Shown piece after piece: positions 26,264 through 38,192 of a stretch of DNA of 64,000 nucleotides. Where the stretch lies: positions 27,259,001-27,323,000 of the forward strand of contig NC_091674.1 in NCBI RefSeq assembly GCF_042453785.1, written 5' to 3'. This DNA is from Malus domestica (Eukaryota > Streptophyta > Magnoliopsida > Rosales > Rosaceae). The position numbers and the translations under genes were made by a program. The notes under the pieces were generated by a model. It was given only the letters and a program-made list of their open reading frames with translations. It ran no database searches and was not told where the DNA came from. Positions within the stretch are counted from its first letter, which is position 1. Each line of letters opens with the position of its first letter.

Positions 26264-26913
26264 TGTTGTGCTAAGATAGCACCAAACCCGTTGGAACCAA
26301 CTCAAGCTAACCCACAGGAAATTTATCAAATGAAAATGTAAGAACAAAATATTAAAGACACCAAGATTTTAACGAGATTCCTCAACAGTCAATGTAACTG
26401 GAGTACGTCATCGGAGCAGTAGAAGCTCACCCAAGAATCCACTATCAACCAAATGGGAGTTTACAAAGTGTTGGCAATCTCACAACCCAAATAACCCAAT
26501 ACACCCAATAGCTCTCACACACCACAGATACAAATAGAGAAAGAAATATAATGAATAATTTCTTCTCTATACATATAGCTCAAAGCTATTACAACAACAA
26601 CTACTTTGGTGGATGATTACTAACCAATTGAAGAGGAACACTTTCTTCTTCCCTTCAAAGAGGAGATGCAGCACCCTTTATTTTCTGATGCTCTCTATCT
26701 CCCTCTCTTCAAAACTGAAATGAGCTGCTTCTCTTTCTCACAATTACTCCCAAAGGCAACCAACCTCACAATTATGAAGAACCAAAGTCACGGGTGGTAA
26801 AAGAGAAAAGCAACCTTTTTTTTCTTCCCCAAAACAAGGAAGTGGTTGTCCACCTTTTTTTCTTTATAATTTTTTATAGCCAAAAGTTGGCCACTTGGCC
26901 ACATACTCCAACA
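26264..26913 (-). repeat. Copia 5' LTR
   Basis: Right LTR on the plus map, the 5' LTR of the element, adjoining the primer-binding site. 650 bp, same TG...CA ends as its partner. Confidence 0.93.
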
Positions 26914-27411
26914 TACTCTGTTTCTGTTTTGGTCGAATTTTCTGTGTTCTTTCCCACTTACGATTAAAGTGTAACGTTGTTAGGATCTTCTGTATTTAAC
27001 TCAACAAGTACTGCTTTGTGGCAGCTTGAACGTTTCTATCTGAAATGTTGTTTGGCGTTTGTTTTCATGTTGGAAAGTGTGTGACACCGAGCTCATTGAT
27101 TGTTTAGTCTCGTCAGTAGTTATGCATCTCGGTTGTTTGAGCTCGTTGAATGTCACTGTTTATCGAGTGTATGCTCGTTGTTGGATGAACAGTTGATCGA
27201 CAGGTCATGACCAAAGATTGGTGGCAAAGTTGAATCGAATTGGTCGTAATCCGGGCAGTACACTGTGCCATGAGTCATGGAGTTGTTCATCACAAACAAA
27301 ATGAAATGAGCATGACATGGTAATAATTGTTTTTAAAAAATGCCTAGGAAGATTCTAATCTTAGACGAATTTCGAAGCTTGAATCATAGACTCTCTGTCA
27401 TCTCATAGTTT

Positions 27412-27885
27412 AAGGTTATAAAAGACGCTAAGCGCTAGTCGGACGGTAGGTTGGGGTCTAGCCCTAGGTGGCTAGGCGGGGCCTAGGCGGAATAGTCGGA
27501 TTTAAGTAACTCTGTTGTATTTCGTGTAAATAAGTATCTGTTTATACTTAAATTATATATAATTACATCATAAATTACAAAATAAATAACATATATATAT
27601 TATGAAGTATTGAAACATAATGAAAACATGGTGAGCAAACATATAATTTGTGTTCATTTTAGTATTCAACAAGTTTCTTACAATTTATTAAAAAAATAAT
27701 GCAAAATAAAAATTATCTATTTTCTGTCTAAGTGAGTCACAACCTAGGCGAGTGTCTAGGCGTGCCTAGCCCACCTAGGCCGACGCTTCAGTAGGTCTAG
27801 GTGCCATTTCAAAATTTTCAAACGCCTAAGCATTAATCGGGATGGTGGTCAACCACCTAACGCTTAGGCGAGGATTTTTTGAACA
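27412..27885 (-). repeat. GCCTAGGCG-type MITE, copy 2 (inverted)
   Basis: Inverted partner of 20925-21362, about 470 bp. Contains GCTAGGCGGGGCCTAGGCGG near its start and CGCCTAAGCATTAATCGGG near its end, with an AT-rich centre (AAATAACATATATATATTATG). Non-coding. Confidence 0.7.
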
Positions 27886-28285
27886 GTTAATTCTCGTGCC
27901 AATATTATTAAACATTGTGTCAAACACATGAGATGACATAGAGTTCTACTTTCGAGTCTTTTACAAATCATGTTTGATTCATGGTTGACCTAGGTTTGAA
28001 TCAAGGATCTGGGTCTCGGATCCCAGACCAATACCCTTCCCGAATCCTACGAAAAACTAACAAGAAGGGCCTAGAGAAACATGAAATAAAGCACTTCGGG
28101 CCCTCCAACTCAAAGCCCAACATTTTGTGGGGGCTGGTTCGGCTTCTTTTCAAAAAACTCGATCGTTGGCGACCCGGCGATTCCAACCAACTGAACCAGT
28201 TGAACCGCCAAGCCAGACATTTGACCACCATCCCCATTTTCTTCCTCACACACTGAAACCAAATTCTACTTGCTCAATTCATACT

Positions 28286-28306
28286 CTCTCTCTCTCTCTC
28301 TAACTC
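28286..28306 (+). repeat. CT microsatellite in TPLATE leader
   Basis: About ten TC units some 60 bp upstream of the TPLATE start codon. Pyrimidine-rich 5' UTRs of this kind are common near plant core promoters. Confidence 0.8.
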
Positions 28307-28367
28307 TCAAATGTCCGAAGTTCCCAAATCCTAGCGAACATCATCAGAACGACGAGGTTGATCTCAC

Positions 28368-31300
28368 ATGGACATACTCTTCGCCCAGATTCAAGCGGAC
28401 CTCCGCTCCAACGACGCCCTCCGCCAGTCCGGCGCACTTCTCCAAGCTCTCCAGCAATCCGCCGCCGGCCGCGACATCTCCGTCATCGCCAAGACCGCCG
28501 TCGAAGAGATCGTCGCCTCCCCCGCCTCCGCCATCTCCAAAAAACTCGCCTTTGACCTCATTCGTTCCACCCGCCTCACTGCCGACCTCTGGGACACCGT
28601 CTGCACGGGAGTTCTCACCGATCTCGACTTCCCCGATCCCGACGTCAGCGCCGCCGCTGTCTCCATCCTCGCCGCAATCCCTTCCTACCGCCTCTCCAAG
28701 CTCATTACCGACGCTCAGAAGGAAATCAACAGTTGCTTCGATTCGCCGAGCGACAATCTCCGGTTCTCCATTACGGAAACCCTCGGATGCGTTCTGGCGC
28801 GCGATGACCTCGTCACGCTCTGTGAAAACAATGTCAATTTGCTCGACAAGGTGTCGAATTGGTGGTCCCGCATTGGCCAGAACATGCTCGACGGATCCGA
28901 CGCCGTTTCAAAGGTCGCGTTCGAGTCGGTGGGGCGGTTGTTTCAGGAGTTCGATTCCAAGAGGATGAGCAGACTGGCCGGTGATAAGTTAGTGGACAGT
29001 GAGAACTCGCTGGCGATTCGATCCAATTGGGTGTCGTCGATGGTCGACTTCGTGTGGAAGAAGCGGAGTGCGTTAATGGCCAGGTCGTTGGTTCTGCCGG
29101 TGGAGAGCTTCCGGGCCACAGTGTTTCCGATCGTGTACGCCGTCAAGGCCATGGCTTCAGGCTCAGTGGAGGTCATAAGGAAGCTGTCAAAGTCGTCCAA
29201 GGGCTCCAATGGGACGGTTGTGGATACCAATGCGGAGAGGTTGGTGGGAGTTTCGGATGTGGTCACGCATTTGGTGCCATTCCTGGCATCGTCATTGGAT
29301 CCGGCTTTGATTTTCGAAGTTGGGATTGATATGCTGTATCTGGCTGATGTGCCTGGTGGGAAGCCTGAGTGGGCTTCACAGTCGATTATCGCAATTCTCA
29401 CACTTTGGGATAGGCAAGAGTTTGCTTCTGCAAGAGAGAGTATTGTTAGAGCTGTGGTTACCAATCTGCACCTGCTTGATCTTCATATGCAGGTAAATAT
29501 GGTTACTTCCTTTTAGCTTGCTATAACGTGCAGTATGCACCATTTGGTTCGTTATTTTAATTCGCATAAGTTCTAGTTTTAAGGAAAGGAATTGTTCGTA
29601 TGTAGGTTTCGTTGTTTAAGAGGCTGCTTCTTATGGTGAGAAATTTGAGGGCAGAATCAGATCGTATGCATGCTTTAGCTTGTATTTGTCGAACAGCGCT
29701 TTGTGTTGATCTCTTTGCAAAGGAGAGTGTCCGAAGAGGCCAGAAACCTCTTGCCGGAACTGATATAGCTTCACTTTTTGAGGATGCAAGAATCAAAGAT
29801 GATCTTAATAGTGTTACAAGCAAGACCTTATTTAGGGAGGAGTTAGTAGCATCATTAGTTGAAAGTTGTTTTCAGTTGTCTCTGCCTTTGCCTGAACAAA
29901 AGAACACAGGGATGGAGAGCAGGGTTATAGGAGCCTTGGCATATGGAACTGGTTATGGTGCACTAAATTGGACAGAGCCTGCTTTGGAAGTGGTGGAGGT
30001 TTGCCGGCCTTGTGTCAAATGGGATTGTGAAGGCCGGACCTATGCAATTGATTGCTATTTGAAGTTGCTTGTGAGGCTATGTCATATTTATGATACTAGG
30101 GGAGGTGTAAAAAGAGTTAAAGATGGGGCTTCACAGGACCAAATTTTAAATGAGACAAGATTGCAGAATTTGCAACGTGAACTTGTGAAAGATCTACGTG
30201 AGGTATGCACACTCTTCTTGTATTAATATGGTTTAGCATGTTGGCTTTGCATATACGTTGTGGGCAAGGACAGTTACTGAATCATATTATACATTATGAT
30301 GGAACTGTTTATGTAGACCATTTATGAGTTTCATTGCATTGATATGATTTATTTTTTTGGACAAGGCTTTGTTGTTGTTGTTGTTGTTGGACAAGCATTG
30401 CATTAATATGATAGGTTAATAGAATTTGATAGTTGGTAGCACTAGAAGTATCAAAGGAACTTTCAATATGTTACTGAATATATGAACCTTTGGAAATGGA
30501 CTTCTAGACAGCTAGCTGTTGAATCAGAACTTCAATATAGAAAAAGGCTTCTGGTGGTGGATAAACATTAAATCCGAAGTAGTTTCTTCTTCCTTCCATA
30601 GACCTCACAAACTCGAACATAGTTATTTCTAGAAACAAGTCGATTTTCATTGCACTAGGGTGCATTATATAGCATAGCATTCCACTGCCAAAGGAATGAA
30701 GCTATAAAGTAACAAGAAACTGAGGCAATCTAGTATCAGCAAATGAACATTTTAACGTCAGCAGATTGTTTACATCTCAGTGAATTGATTGTATAAATTT
30801 GGCAATTCTACATCTGAATTCCTCTATCCAAGTGATATTTGAGACTGGAAAGAGACTGCAATATATGTTCTTTTTTTGAGCTAGAGAACAGTGAAAACTC
30901 CCTACCTTTCACATAACCAGTATTTTGTGCCAGCTGAGGGAAAAAAAAAAAAAAAAAAACACTGTTTGATATTGTCTCACACAGACTCCAAGTTTTGAAA
31001 GATCATAACAAATGGGCTAGACACCAACCTTTCTATATCCTGATTACCGGCAGTTACTGTTGAAGTTTCCAAGTTTCATTCTTTTATGACTACTGCCTCC
31101 CATATTATTTTCTTGCTTGTTTTCTCGTTTTTCACTTCTATATTTCTTTGTTGTACTAGAACTTCCAAAGTTCCAAGCTAATTATGCTCTTTTATCTCTT
31201 GTTTTGACAACTGGCTGAATTCGTGTTTTTTTTCTCCTACTTGTTATCTTGCACCTTTGTCAAATTTACAGGTAAATACCCCAAGAATATGTGCTCGCCT

Positions 31301-34300
31301 TATTTGGGCTATTTCAGAGCACATAGATCTAGAAGGTCTGGACCCACTTCTTGCTGATGATCCTGAGGATCCATTGAACATGATTATTTCGAACATCCAC
31401 AAGGTTTTGTTCAATATAGATTCATCTGCTGATTCAGCAAACAGGCTTCTAGATGTTCAGGCAGTTCTTTTATGTGCTCAGCGGTTGGGATCACGCAACC
31501 CAAGGGCTGGGCAATTACTGACTAAAGAACTTGAAGAGTTCAGGAATGGTAGTACTGCGGACTCTGTTAACAAGCATCAGAGCCGTTTGATATTGCAGAG
31601 AATCAAGTATGTTACAAGTCATCCAGAAAGCAGGTGAGCATATTATATATTTTTGTGAACCTGTGATGGCGAGCCATGTGCCATAGAGTTTGGGTGGTCT
31701 GTATCGAGTTTTTAATGAAATTTCTTGTTACACCAATATATGCTTATAGTAATTTACATCCTTGTTGTCTGGTGTTCTTCCCCCCATGTGGTCTGATGCT
31801 ATTTTATGTGGTGATTACCGTGATTTGCATTCTATGATGGGTTATCTTATCTCTTCTATATCTTCATCTGTGTAGACTTATATCGAATATCCACAAGGTT
31901 CTGATTGCTGGATCCAGATATTAGAAAGAAAATCTGTGTAGATATAGATTTTCAACCTATGTCAAAAGACTCAAAACTTAATTTATCAGGAAGGCGAGAA
32001 TGACTTAGATCAAAGTGGAAGCATGTCTCTTCAGTACGAAATTACACTACCATTGTCTAATGCATATATATGCATGAACAAATATATACATCACATATGC
32101 GTGGCATATATAACAACATGACATGAATATTGAATTGTGTTTTTATGTTTTCCTCGCTTTAAAGAAACATGTTATATTTGTACACACAAAGTAAAACAGT
32201 AATAATTGTTTTACAGGTGGGCAGGGGTGAGTGAAGCCAGAGGTGATTATCCATTTAGCCACCATAAACTAACTGTCCAGTTCTACGAAGCAGCTGCAGC
32301 TCAGGATAGAAAGTTAGAAGGATTGGTTCATAAGGCTATTCTAGAACTTTGGAGGCCGGATCCTAGTGAACTAACCCTTCTTCTGACTAAAGGAGTTGAC
32401 TCCACTTTACTCAAAGTTCCTCCCAGTGCAATTACTTTGACTGGTAGCAGTGATCCTTGCTACATCGAAGCATATCATTTGGCAGATTCTAGTGATGGAA
32501 GGATATCTCTCCACTTGAAGGTTAAATTTGCATCCTACCTTTTTTAAGTGCCATTAAATGGCCTCTATGTTAGTGGGAAAAGGCTTTGTTGTGGTTGTTG
32601 TTGTTGTATGTTCTTGGCAGACTCCTGTTTCCTGTTTCTGTTAATAGTTCTTATTCCTTATTGATGAACGCGCAGGTCTTAAATTTAACTGAGCTTGAGC
32701 TCAACCGGGTCGATATTCGAGTTGGGTTATCTGGTGCATTATATTTTATGGATGGGTCTCCTCAAGCAGTACGGCAGTTGCGTAGCCTTGTTTCACAGGT
32801 TTCCGTTCTACCTCTATAATGAATTCATTCTTTGTCCCCTTTTCCTTGTCTTCTTTTGCAATGCATCTTGTTTTTGGTTGGAATCTGCTAGTCAAGAATC
32901 ACCATTCTTCTAAAACTGCATTCTATAGTCAGTAATTGCCTTTAGAAAGTTATACTGTTAGTCTGTTAGTGTTTCTGGGAGGAGGATCTATAGCTTCTTG
33001 TATACAAATGTTTATCAGTTTATGTCTCAAAGAGTGAAATTGATATCCCTATCTTGCCCTTTGTCTTGGTATATTGCTTGACTCATTGGGATGCCCTTTT
33101 TCTTCAGTCACCCTCGCTAATGTTTTCCCTAATTTCTGTCAATCTATGAAGCTTTGTTCTGTGTATGGTATGTGCTCTCTGCCATCTCTCCCCCTCTCCT
33201 GTTTCTGGACAAATATTTCGGGCTGGAGAATGGCTTTAGGATGTTAATATTCATGTGATGTTGTACACAGCTGAACAAGATATGCTGTTTGACATTAGTG
33301 TTCAAGTATCGTTGGGCTCTCATCGTTTTTTCTTTAATTTTATGTTTTTTGTTTGCACTTTTGTCTTCCGTGTAGTAATTTTCTCTTTGACAACAGATGT
33401 TCTGATTTTACTTGTTTTTCTTGTTGCTAGGATCCGGTACTTTGCAGCGTAACTGTGGGTGTTTCCCATTTTGAAAGGTGCGCCCTTTGGGTTCAAGTCT
33501 TATACTACCCCTTTTATGGAAGTGCTCCAATAGATTATGAAGGTGACTATGCCGAAGAAGATCCGCAAATCATGAGACAAAAGAGAAGTTTAAGGCCAGA
33601 ACTGGGAGAACCTGTCATTTTAAGGTGTCAACCTTACAAAATTCCGCTGACCGAGCTTCTTTTGCCTCATAAGATCTCCCCCGTTGAATTTTTCCGCCTA
33701 TGGCCCAGTTTACCAGCCATAGTAGAGTACACTGGTACATATACTTATGAAGGAAGTGGCTTCAAGGCTACTGCTGCACAGCAGTATGGGGCATCTCCTT
33801 TCCTGAGTGGGCTAAAATCCTTGTCATCCAAGCCATTCCACAGAGTTTGTTCACATGTTATCCGAACAGTGGCAGGATTTCAGGTACTGTCTCTCACTCT
33901 CTACTACTATTTTATTTGCATCTCTCTTTTGTTATTCGTTGTTTGCTTCTATTATGGAAATTCTACAGACTGATTGCGAATGTAACCGGTAAGCCAAACT
34001 TGGCAAATCATGGCCTTACTTTTCCTGCTAAAAGCTGGAAGAAAGAAAAACTTGTAAAATGCAGATGTAACTTGGTCATCAATTATAATAATCAATGTTA
34101 CTTGGAAAAGTAGAATTGGCAATCAAATTCGAGTAGAAATTATATTCAAGTATCCTTGATTTTCATCTCTCCCAGACCCTGCGTAAAGCGGGAGCCTTGT
34201 GCACTGGGTACGACCTTTATCCTTGATTTTCATCGAAATTAAGCTACTGGTATTTGGCTAGATGTTATTTTGGTAAAATTATTCAATGGTAGTGCTTTTG

Positions 34301-34907
34301 GCCTTCTAATCAACCACACAATATTCATGTTGAATTCTTTGTCCTGAGACAGCTGTGCTTTGCTGCAAAAACCTGGTACGGTGGCTTCTTGGGCCTGATG
34401 ATCTTTGGAGCCAGTGAAGTGAGCCGAAATGTTGACCTGGGCGATGAGACTACGACCATGATATGCAAATTTGTGGTTCGAGCTTCTGATGCGTCAATTA
34501 CAAAGGAGATAGGATCAGATCTACAGGGCTGGTTGGATGACCTCACAGATGGGGGTGTTGAGTACATGCCTGAAGACGAAGTGAAGGTGGCGGCTGCTGA
34601 GAGGCTTAGGATCTCGATGGAACGGATAGCTTTGCTAAAGGCAGCCCAACCTAAGAAAAAGATTCCGAAATCTGATGATGACGACGACGAAGAAGAAGAA
34701 GAGGACGATGAAAGCGGCGAAGAAGACGAGGATAAAATGAAGAAAAAGAAGGAAAAGAAAAAAGATGGCGAGGAAAATGGGAAACCAAAGGGACCTACAA
34801 CCCTGTCAAAGTTGACAGCAGAGGAGGCCGAACACCGTGCTCTTCAAACAGCAGTGCTCCAAGAGTGGCATGTGTTGTGCAAGGACAGAAGTGCTAAGGT
34901 TAATTGA
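28368..34907 (+). CDS. TPLATE: TPLATE, core subunit of the TPLATE endocytic complex
   Basis: Seven exons: 28368-29492, 29606-30202, 31272-31633, 32217-32520, 32676-32798, 33431-33883 and 34353-34907. All use GT/AG and join in frame to 3519 bp, 1172 residues, against about 1176 in Arabidopsis. The start MDILFAQIQADLRSNDALRQ and blocks such as WWSRIGQNMLDGSDAVSKV and ALAYGTGYGALNWTEPALEV leave no doubt. The protein has an adaptin-like alpha-solenoid trunk, an appendage-like part, and an acidic/lysine-rich tail (about 1095-1125). It drives clathrin-mediated endocytosis and cell-plate formation at the plasma membrane as part of the TPLATE/TSET complex. Introns 2 and 4 carry TTG-rich scars of LINE tails. 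The stop codon is followed almost at once by a germin-like pseudogene. Confidence 0.98.
30357..30392 (+). mobile_element. LINE 3'-tail scar in TPLATE intron 2
   Basis: GGACAAGGCTTTG followed by a TTG run, matching the 3' terminus of LINE fragment B (17722-17754). Only the tail is present, so it is an extremely 5'-truncated insertion or a SINE sharing the tail. Confidence 0.5.
32568..32608 (+). mobile_element. LINE 3'-tail scar in TPLATE intron 4
   Basis: TTAGTGGGAAAAGGCTTTG followed by TTG-like units, nearly the same as the terminal 40 bp of LINE fragment B. No coding part is attached. Confidence 0.6.
34163..34215 (+). mobile_element. SINE-like fragment in TPLATE intron 6
   Basis: About 50 bp containing GACCCTGCGTAAAGCGGGAG followed by CCTTGTGCACTGGGTACG, words I associate with the body of Au-type plant SINEs. 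Too short to define ends or orientation firmly. Confidence 0.45.
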
Positions 34908-34914
34908 CGGACCG

Positions 34915-35298
34915 ACACAAATCTTTTTCCGAGTGAAACTAACAGCCGGGAATTTCCTTCGCATTTCGCGGCTCAACACGTTTGGGATATCAATCAACAG
35001 AGTTTAACTTTGCTCCATGCGGATTGCATCCAAATCCACCAGAGTCATGCGCTTGCACAAGTGAGTCTGGAGTGGTTAGTGAAGGGGGAGCTACTTGCGG
35101 GGGTTGTGACAACTAACCATGTGTGTAACTCCAAGGTTTCCGAGTGCTTGGCAGATGCTTGCGATATCCACCGGATTTCTTCACTTCCGGCTAAATTCAA
35201 CGGTCACTTGCCTGGGTCTCGTGTGCTTCATCACACCTTCAATCCCGGCCCGAGCATTAACAGAGGCATTCAAGTAGATGTAGATGTTAAATTTTAGG
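34915..35298 (+). pseudogene. Germin-like protein pseudogene behind TPLATE
   Basis: From about 34915, eight bases after the TPLATE stop, the DNA aligns with the second half of the intact germin-like gene at 38193 (corresponding to about 38405-38820). Shared words include AACTCCAAGGTTT / TACTCCAAGGTTT, GTCACTTGCCTGG, and CAAGTAGATG.AGATGT. Frameshifts put the pieces in different frames, a 40-60 bp stretch around the second germin box is lost, and the metal-binding HxH...E segment is scrambled. It lacks the signal peptide half. Same strand as TPLATE, so TPLATE transcripts probably run into it. Confidence 0.8.
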
Positions 35299-35395
35299 AA
35301 ATCAGTTGGTTTTTGTGTGAAAATTGTAACTATTAAACCGGGGTTTGTCTCTCTTCCCCCCCCCCCCCCTAATTTGTTGTTTAATTTTATATTTT

Positions 35396-37125
35396 TCTGT
35401 TTCTTGGCCCATTGCTCATATCGAATTATACAGGAGAGGAGAGAGGTTGAGTTCTTCTTCATATTGTAAAACGACTTTTATAAAATTTGAGAATTATGTA
35501 TTTTCATTCATACCATGCATTCCAATTGATTCCTGATTACGTTGTAAATCGAGGTTTGAAGTAAATTGAAAAATCCTATAATATAATTTATAAATCATTG
35601 GACTTGGCGAGGTCCTTGTAAATAAAATGAGAATCACCAAAAATTTTAGTGTATTGAGACATATCAATCTTGTCGTCTGCGTATATAACACGATGAATGA
35701 TCACACCACGTAGAGATGTTTATGATACCAAATATTGCCGAGAACCACGCACATATTCGGAATAAAATGCAAAGGAAACTATTTGGGTTTAGGGAACATT
35801 AAATAATGGGCCGAAACAAAAACCTAACGATCGGCCTGCTTTGATTTCACGCAAATAAGCCCAATAAAAAAGTTGGCACGATGGTAAAAAAAATGATTTT
35901 TCGTTAAAAATGAACAATACCAAGAATGTTTCGTTAAATTTCTCTTAAATTAAAACAAAGGTGGATTCATACTCTGATGACGACTAAGACTATGCATCAT
36001 TCATTTTTGGCCGAGTCAATGCTTATGAGTCATGAGGAGAAAATAGAGATAAAGGGAAGGCTGTGTCAAAGTTTTAACCAGTCAACTAGCAAGAGTTTTC
36101 AACCACTGCAGCCGTGTTTGGCGGGCTGGATGATAGGCTGGTCGTTGTGAGCTTTAAAATAAATTTGGGTCCAGTTTATTGTTTATTGTGTCTAAATTTG
36201 AGACAGGTAAGACTAGACATAATGAGTTATGGTTCACAATACAGTGTTTTATCTAACATATCTGTTTCTTGGCCCATTGCTCATATCGAATTATACAGGA
36301 GAGGAGAGAGGTTGAGTTCTTCTTCATATTGTACGACTTTTGTAAAATTTGAGAATTATGTATTTTCATTCATACTATGCATTCCAATTGATTCCTGATT
36401 ACGTTGTAAATCGAGGTTTGAAGTAAATTTAAAAATCCTATAATATAATTTATAAATCATTGGACTTGGCGAGGTCCTTGTAAATAAAATAAGAACCACA
36501 AAAAATTTCAGTGTATTGAAACATATCAATCTTGTCGTTTGAGTATATAACAAGATGAATGGTCACACCACGTGGAGATGATATGATACCAAATATTGCC
36601 GAGAACCACGCACATATTTGGAATAAAATGCAAATGAAACTATTTGGGTTTGGGGAACATTGAAATAATGGGCCGAAACAAAAACCTAACAGTCGGCTTG
36701 CTTTGATTTCACGCAAATAAGCCCAATAAAAAAGTTGGCACGATGATAAAAAAGTAATTTTTCGTTAAAAATGAAAAGTGTTTCGTTAAATCTTTCTTAA
36801 ATTAAAGCAAAGGTGGATTCATAATCTGATGACGACTAAAACATATGCATCTTTCATTTTTGGCCGAGTCAATGCTTATGAGTCATGAGGAGAAAATAGA
36901 GATAAAGGGAAGAGCTGTGTCAAAGTTTTAACCAGTCAACTAGCAAGACGTTTTCAACCACTGCAGCCGAGGCAATGCTTATGAGTCATGATAGGCTGGT
37001 CGCTGTGAGCATTAAAATAGTTTTAAGTTCAGTTTATTGTTTATTGTGTTTAAATTTGAGACGAACAAAACTAGACATAATGAGTTATAAGTTCACAATA
37101 CAGTGTCTTATCTAACATATCCTTA
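35396..37125 (+). repeat. 865-bp tandem duplication
   Basis: Unit 1 (35396-36260) and unit 2 (36261-37125) both begin TCTGTTTCTTGGCCCATTGC and end with a TTATCTAACATA word. They align throughout with scattered substitutions and small indels. The unit's 3' edge lies inside a MITE (see 36977-37206). Open frames in the units are non-coding shadows. Confidence 0.9.
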
Positions 37126-37206
37126 TAGATGGGTTACAATTCCTATCTTACAAGTCTCTATCAATACAATTATATTTCTAAGGTTTAATCTCATCCAGCT
37201 CACCAA
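36977..37206. mobile_element. MITE interrupted by the tandem-duplication edge
   Basis: The right end CTCATCCAGCTCACCAAAC (37188-37206) is the inverse of the left end TTTGGCGGGCTGGATGA (36118-36134). In unit 2 the left end is degraded. The duplication copied only the left part of this element, leaving an orphan half at 36112-36260. Confidence 0.55.
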
Positions 37207-37611
37207 ACAAACCCTACAAGGTCACAATTCCAAAAGAAGAAAAAAAATTACAAGATGTGCCACAAAACAATGCACCGGCTCTTTGCACTCAAGTTTGAAT
37301 TATTTTCTTCGTATATTAAAATCGTTTAAAATATTACATTGTCAGAAAAAATAAAATTGCTATTCATAATTGCACCAAGTATGAACACCGTTTATGGTAC
37401 TAGTGGTGAGCAGTGTGCAAGTACGAAGAGATTTATGTTGAATTAGTTAGAGTTGTACTACAGATGCAGTTCAAGTGCAAGTACGAAAAACTACATCTGT
37501 GAATCATTTGTTTATATATTTATATTGCTCTTGAACTGCATTTCAGCTCCCCGTCTAATTCGTTTCTAACTAATTTATTCTAAAACCCTTAGTATTTGCA
37601 AATCTCCCTTT

Positions 37612-37848
37612 ACGGTTTGGTGGACTGGATGAAATATGTTGTGATAAATTAAAAATAGACTTGAATCCAGTTCGTTGTTTGTTGTGTCAAATGTGAGATG
37701 GACAAGACTGGACATAATGAGTTATGAGTCCACAATAGAGTATTTTATCTAATCTATTCTTATACATAGGTTACAAGTCCTGTCTTACAAGTCCTTACTA
37801 ATCTAATTATATCTTAAACCCTAATCTCATCCAACCTACTAAACGGAA
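37612..37848. mobile_element. MITE, intact copy of the same family
   Basis: Terminal inverted repeats of about 20 bp: GGTTTGGTGGACTGGATGA on the left and, reversed, CCGTTTAGTAGGTTGGATGA on the right. The interior aligns with 36150-36250 and 37126-37190 (ACTGGACATAATGAGTTATG, TTACAAGTC words). About 235 bp, non-coding. TSD not resolved. Confidence 0.65.
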
Positions 37849-38192
37849 AGTTAATACGCCACTTGTGGGATTGGATGATGCTGGTTCATCAAGAAAAAGA
37901 TTGAAAAGGAGTTAATGTTGCTATCAGGGTGACATTTTCAAACCCAGCTCACATCCACCAATAAGGCAATTATGATTGTGGTCCAATACAAAGACTATCA
38001 GTTTTTGAAAAACCCCCCCTTCCCCTTCTTCCAAGCTGCTGCTGTTGGTTTTTTTGTTGTTGAATTCAACAACAAAAGTCCTCATTTTTAATACAAGGCC
38101 TCAGGATACTGTGAAGAGATAAATAGAGACAAAATCTACAACTCCAACTGCTTGCTTTGTTTTGAACATAACAGAAGTCTAGTATTCTAGCC

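Larger units (their letters stand above)
21390..26913 (-). mobile_element. Ty1/Copia LTR retrotransposon (Tnt1-like), decayed
   Basis: Full-length element in minus orientation: LTRs 21390-22038 and 26264-26913, both starting TGTTGTGCT and ending CTCCAACA, flanked by the 5-bp target duplication TACTC (21385-21389 and 26914-26918). Next to the right LTR lies a perfect primer-binding site, TGGTATCAGAGC on the minus strand (26249-26260), complementary to initiator tRNA-Met. A purine tract (AAGGTGGAG on the minus strand) borders the left LTR. Order gag, protease, integrase, RT, RNase H is that of Copia. The LTRs differ at around eleven positions, mostly transitions, so it is not recent. It sits beside the 5-FCL fragment. 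Confidence 0.95.

Noticed and set aside
28270-28968. 232-codon Pro/Ser-rich frame over TPLATE exon 1
   Set aside because: Out-of-frame reading of the GC-rich first exon; TPLATE frame is unambiguous.
35010-35297. 95-codon open frame downstream of TPLATE as a small gene
   Set aside because: It is one frame of the germin-like pseudogene and mixes frames of the parent.
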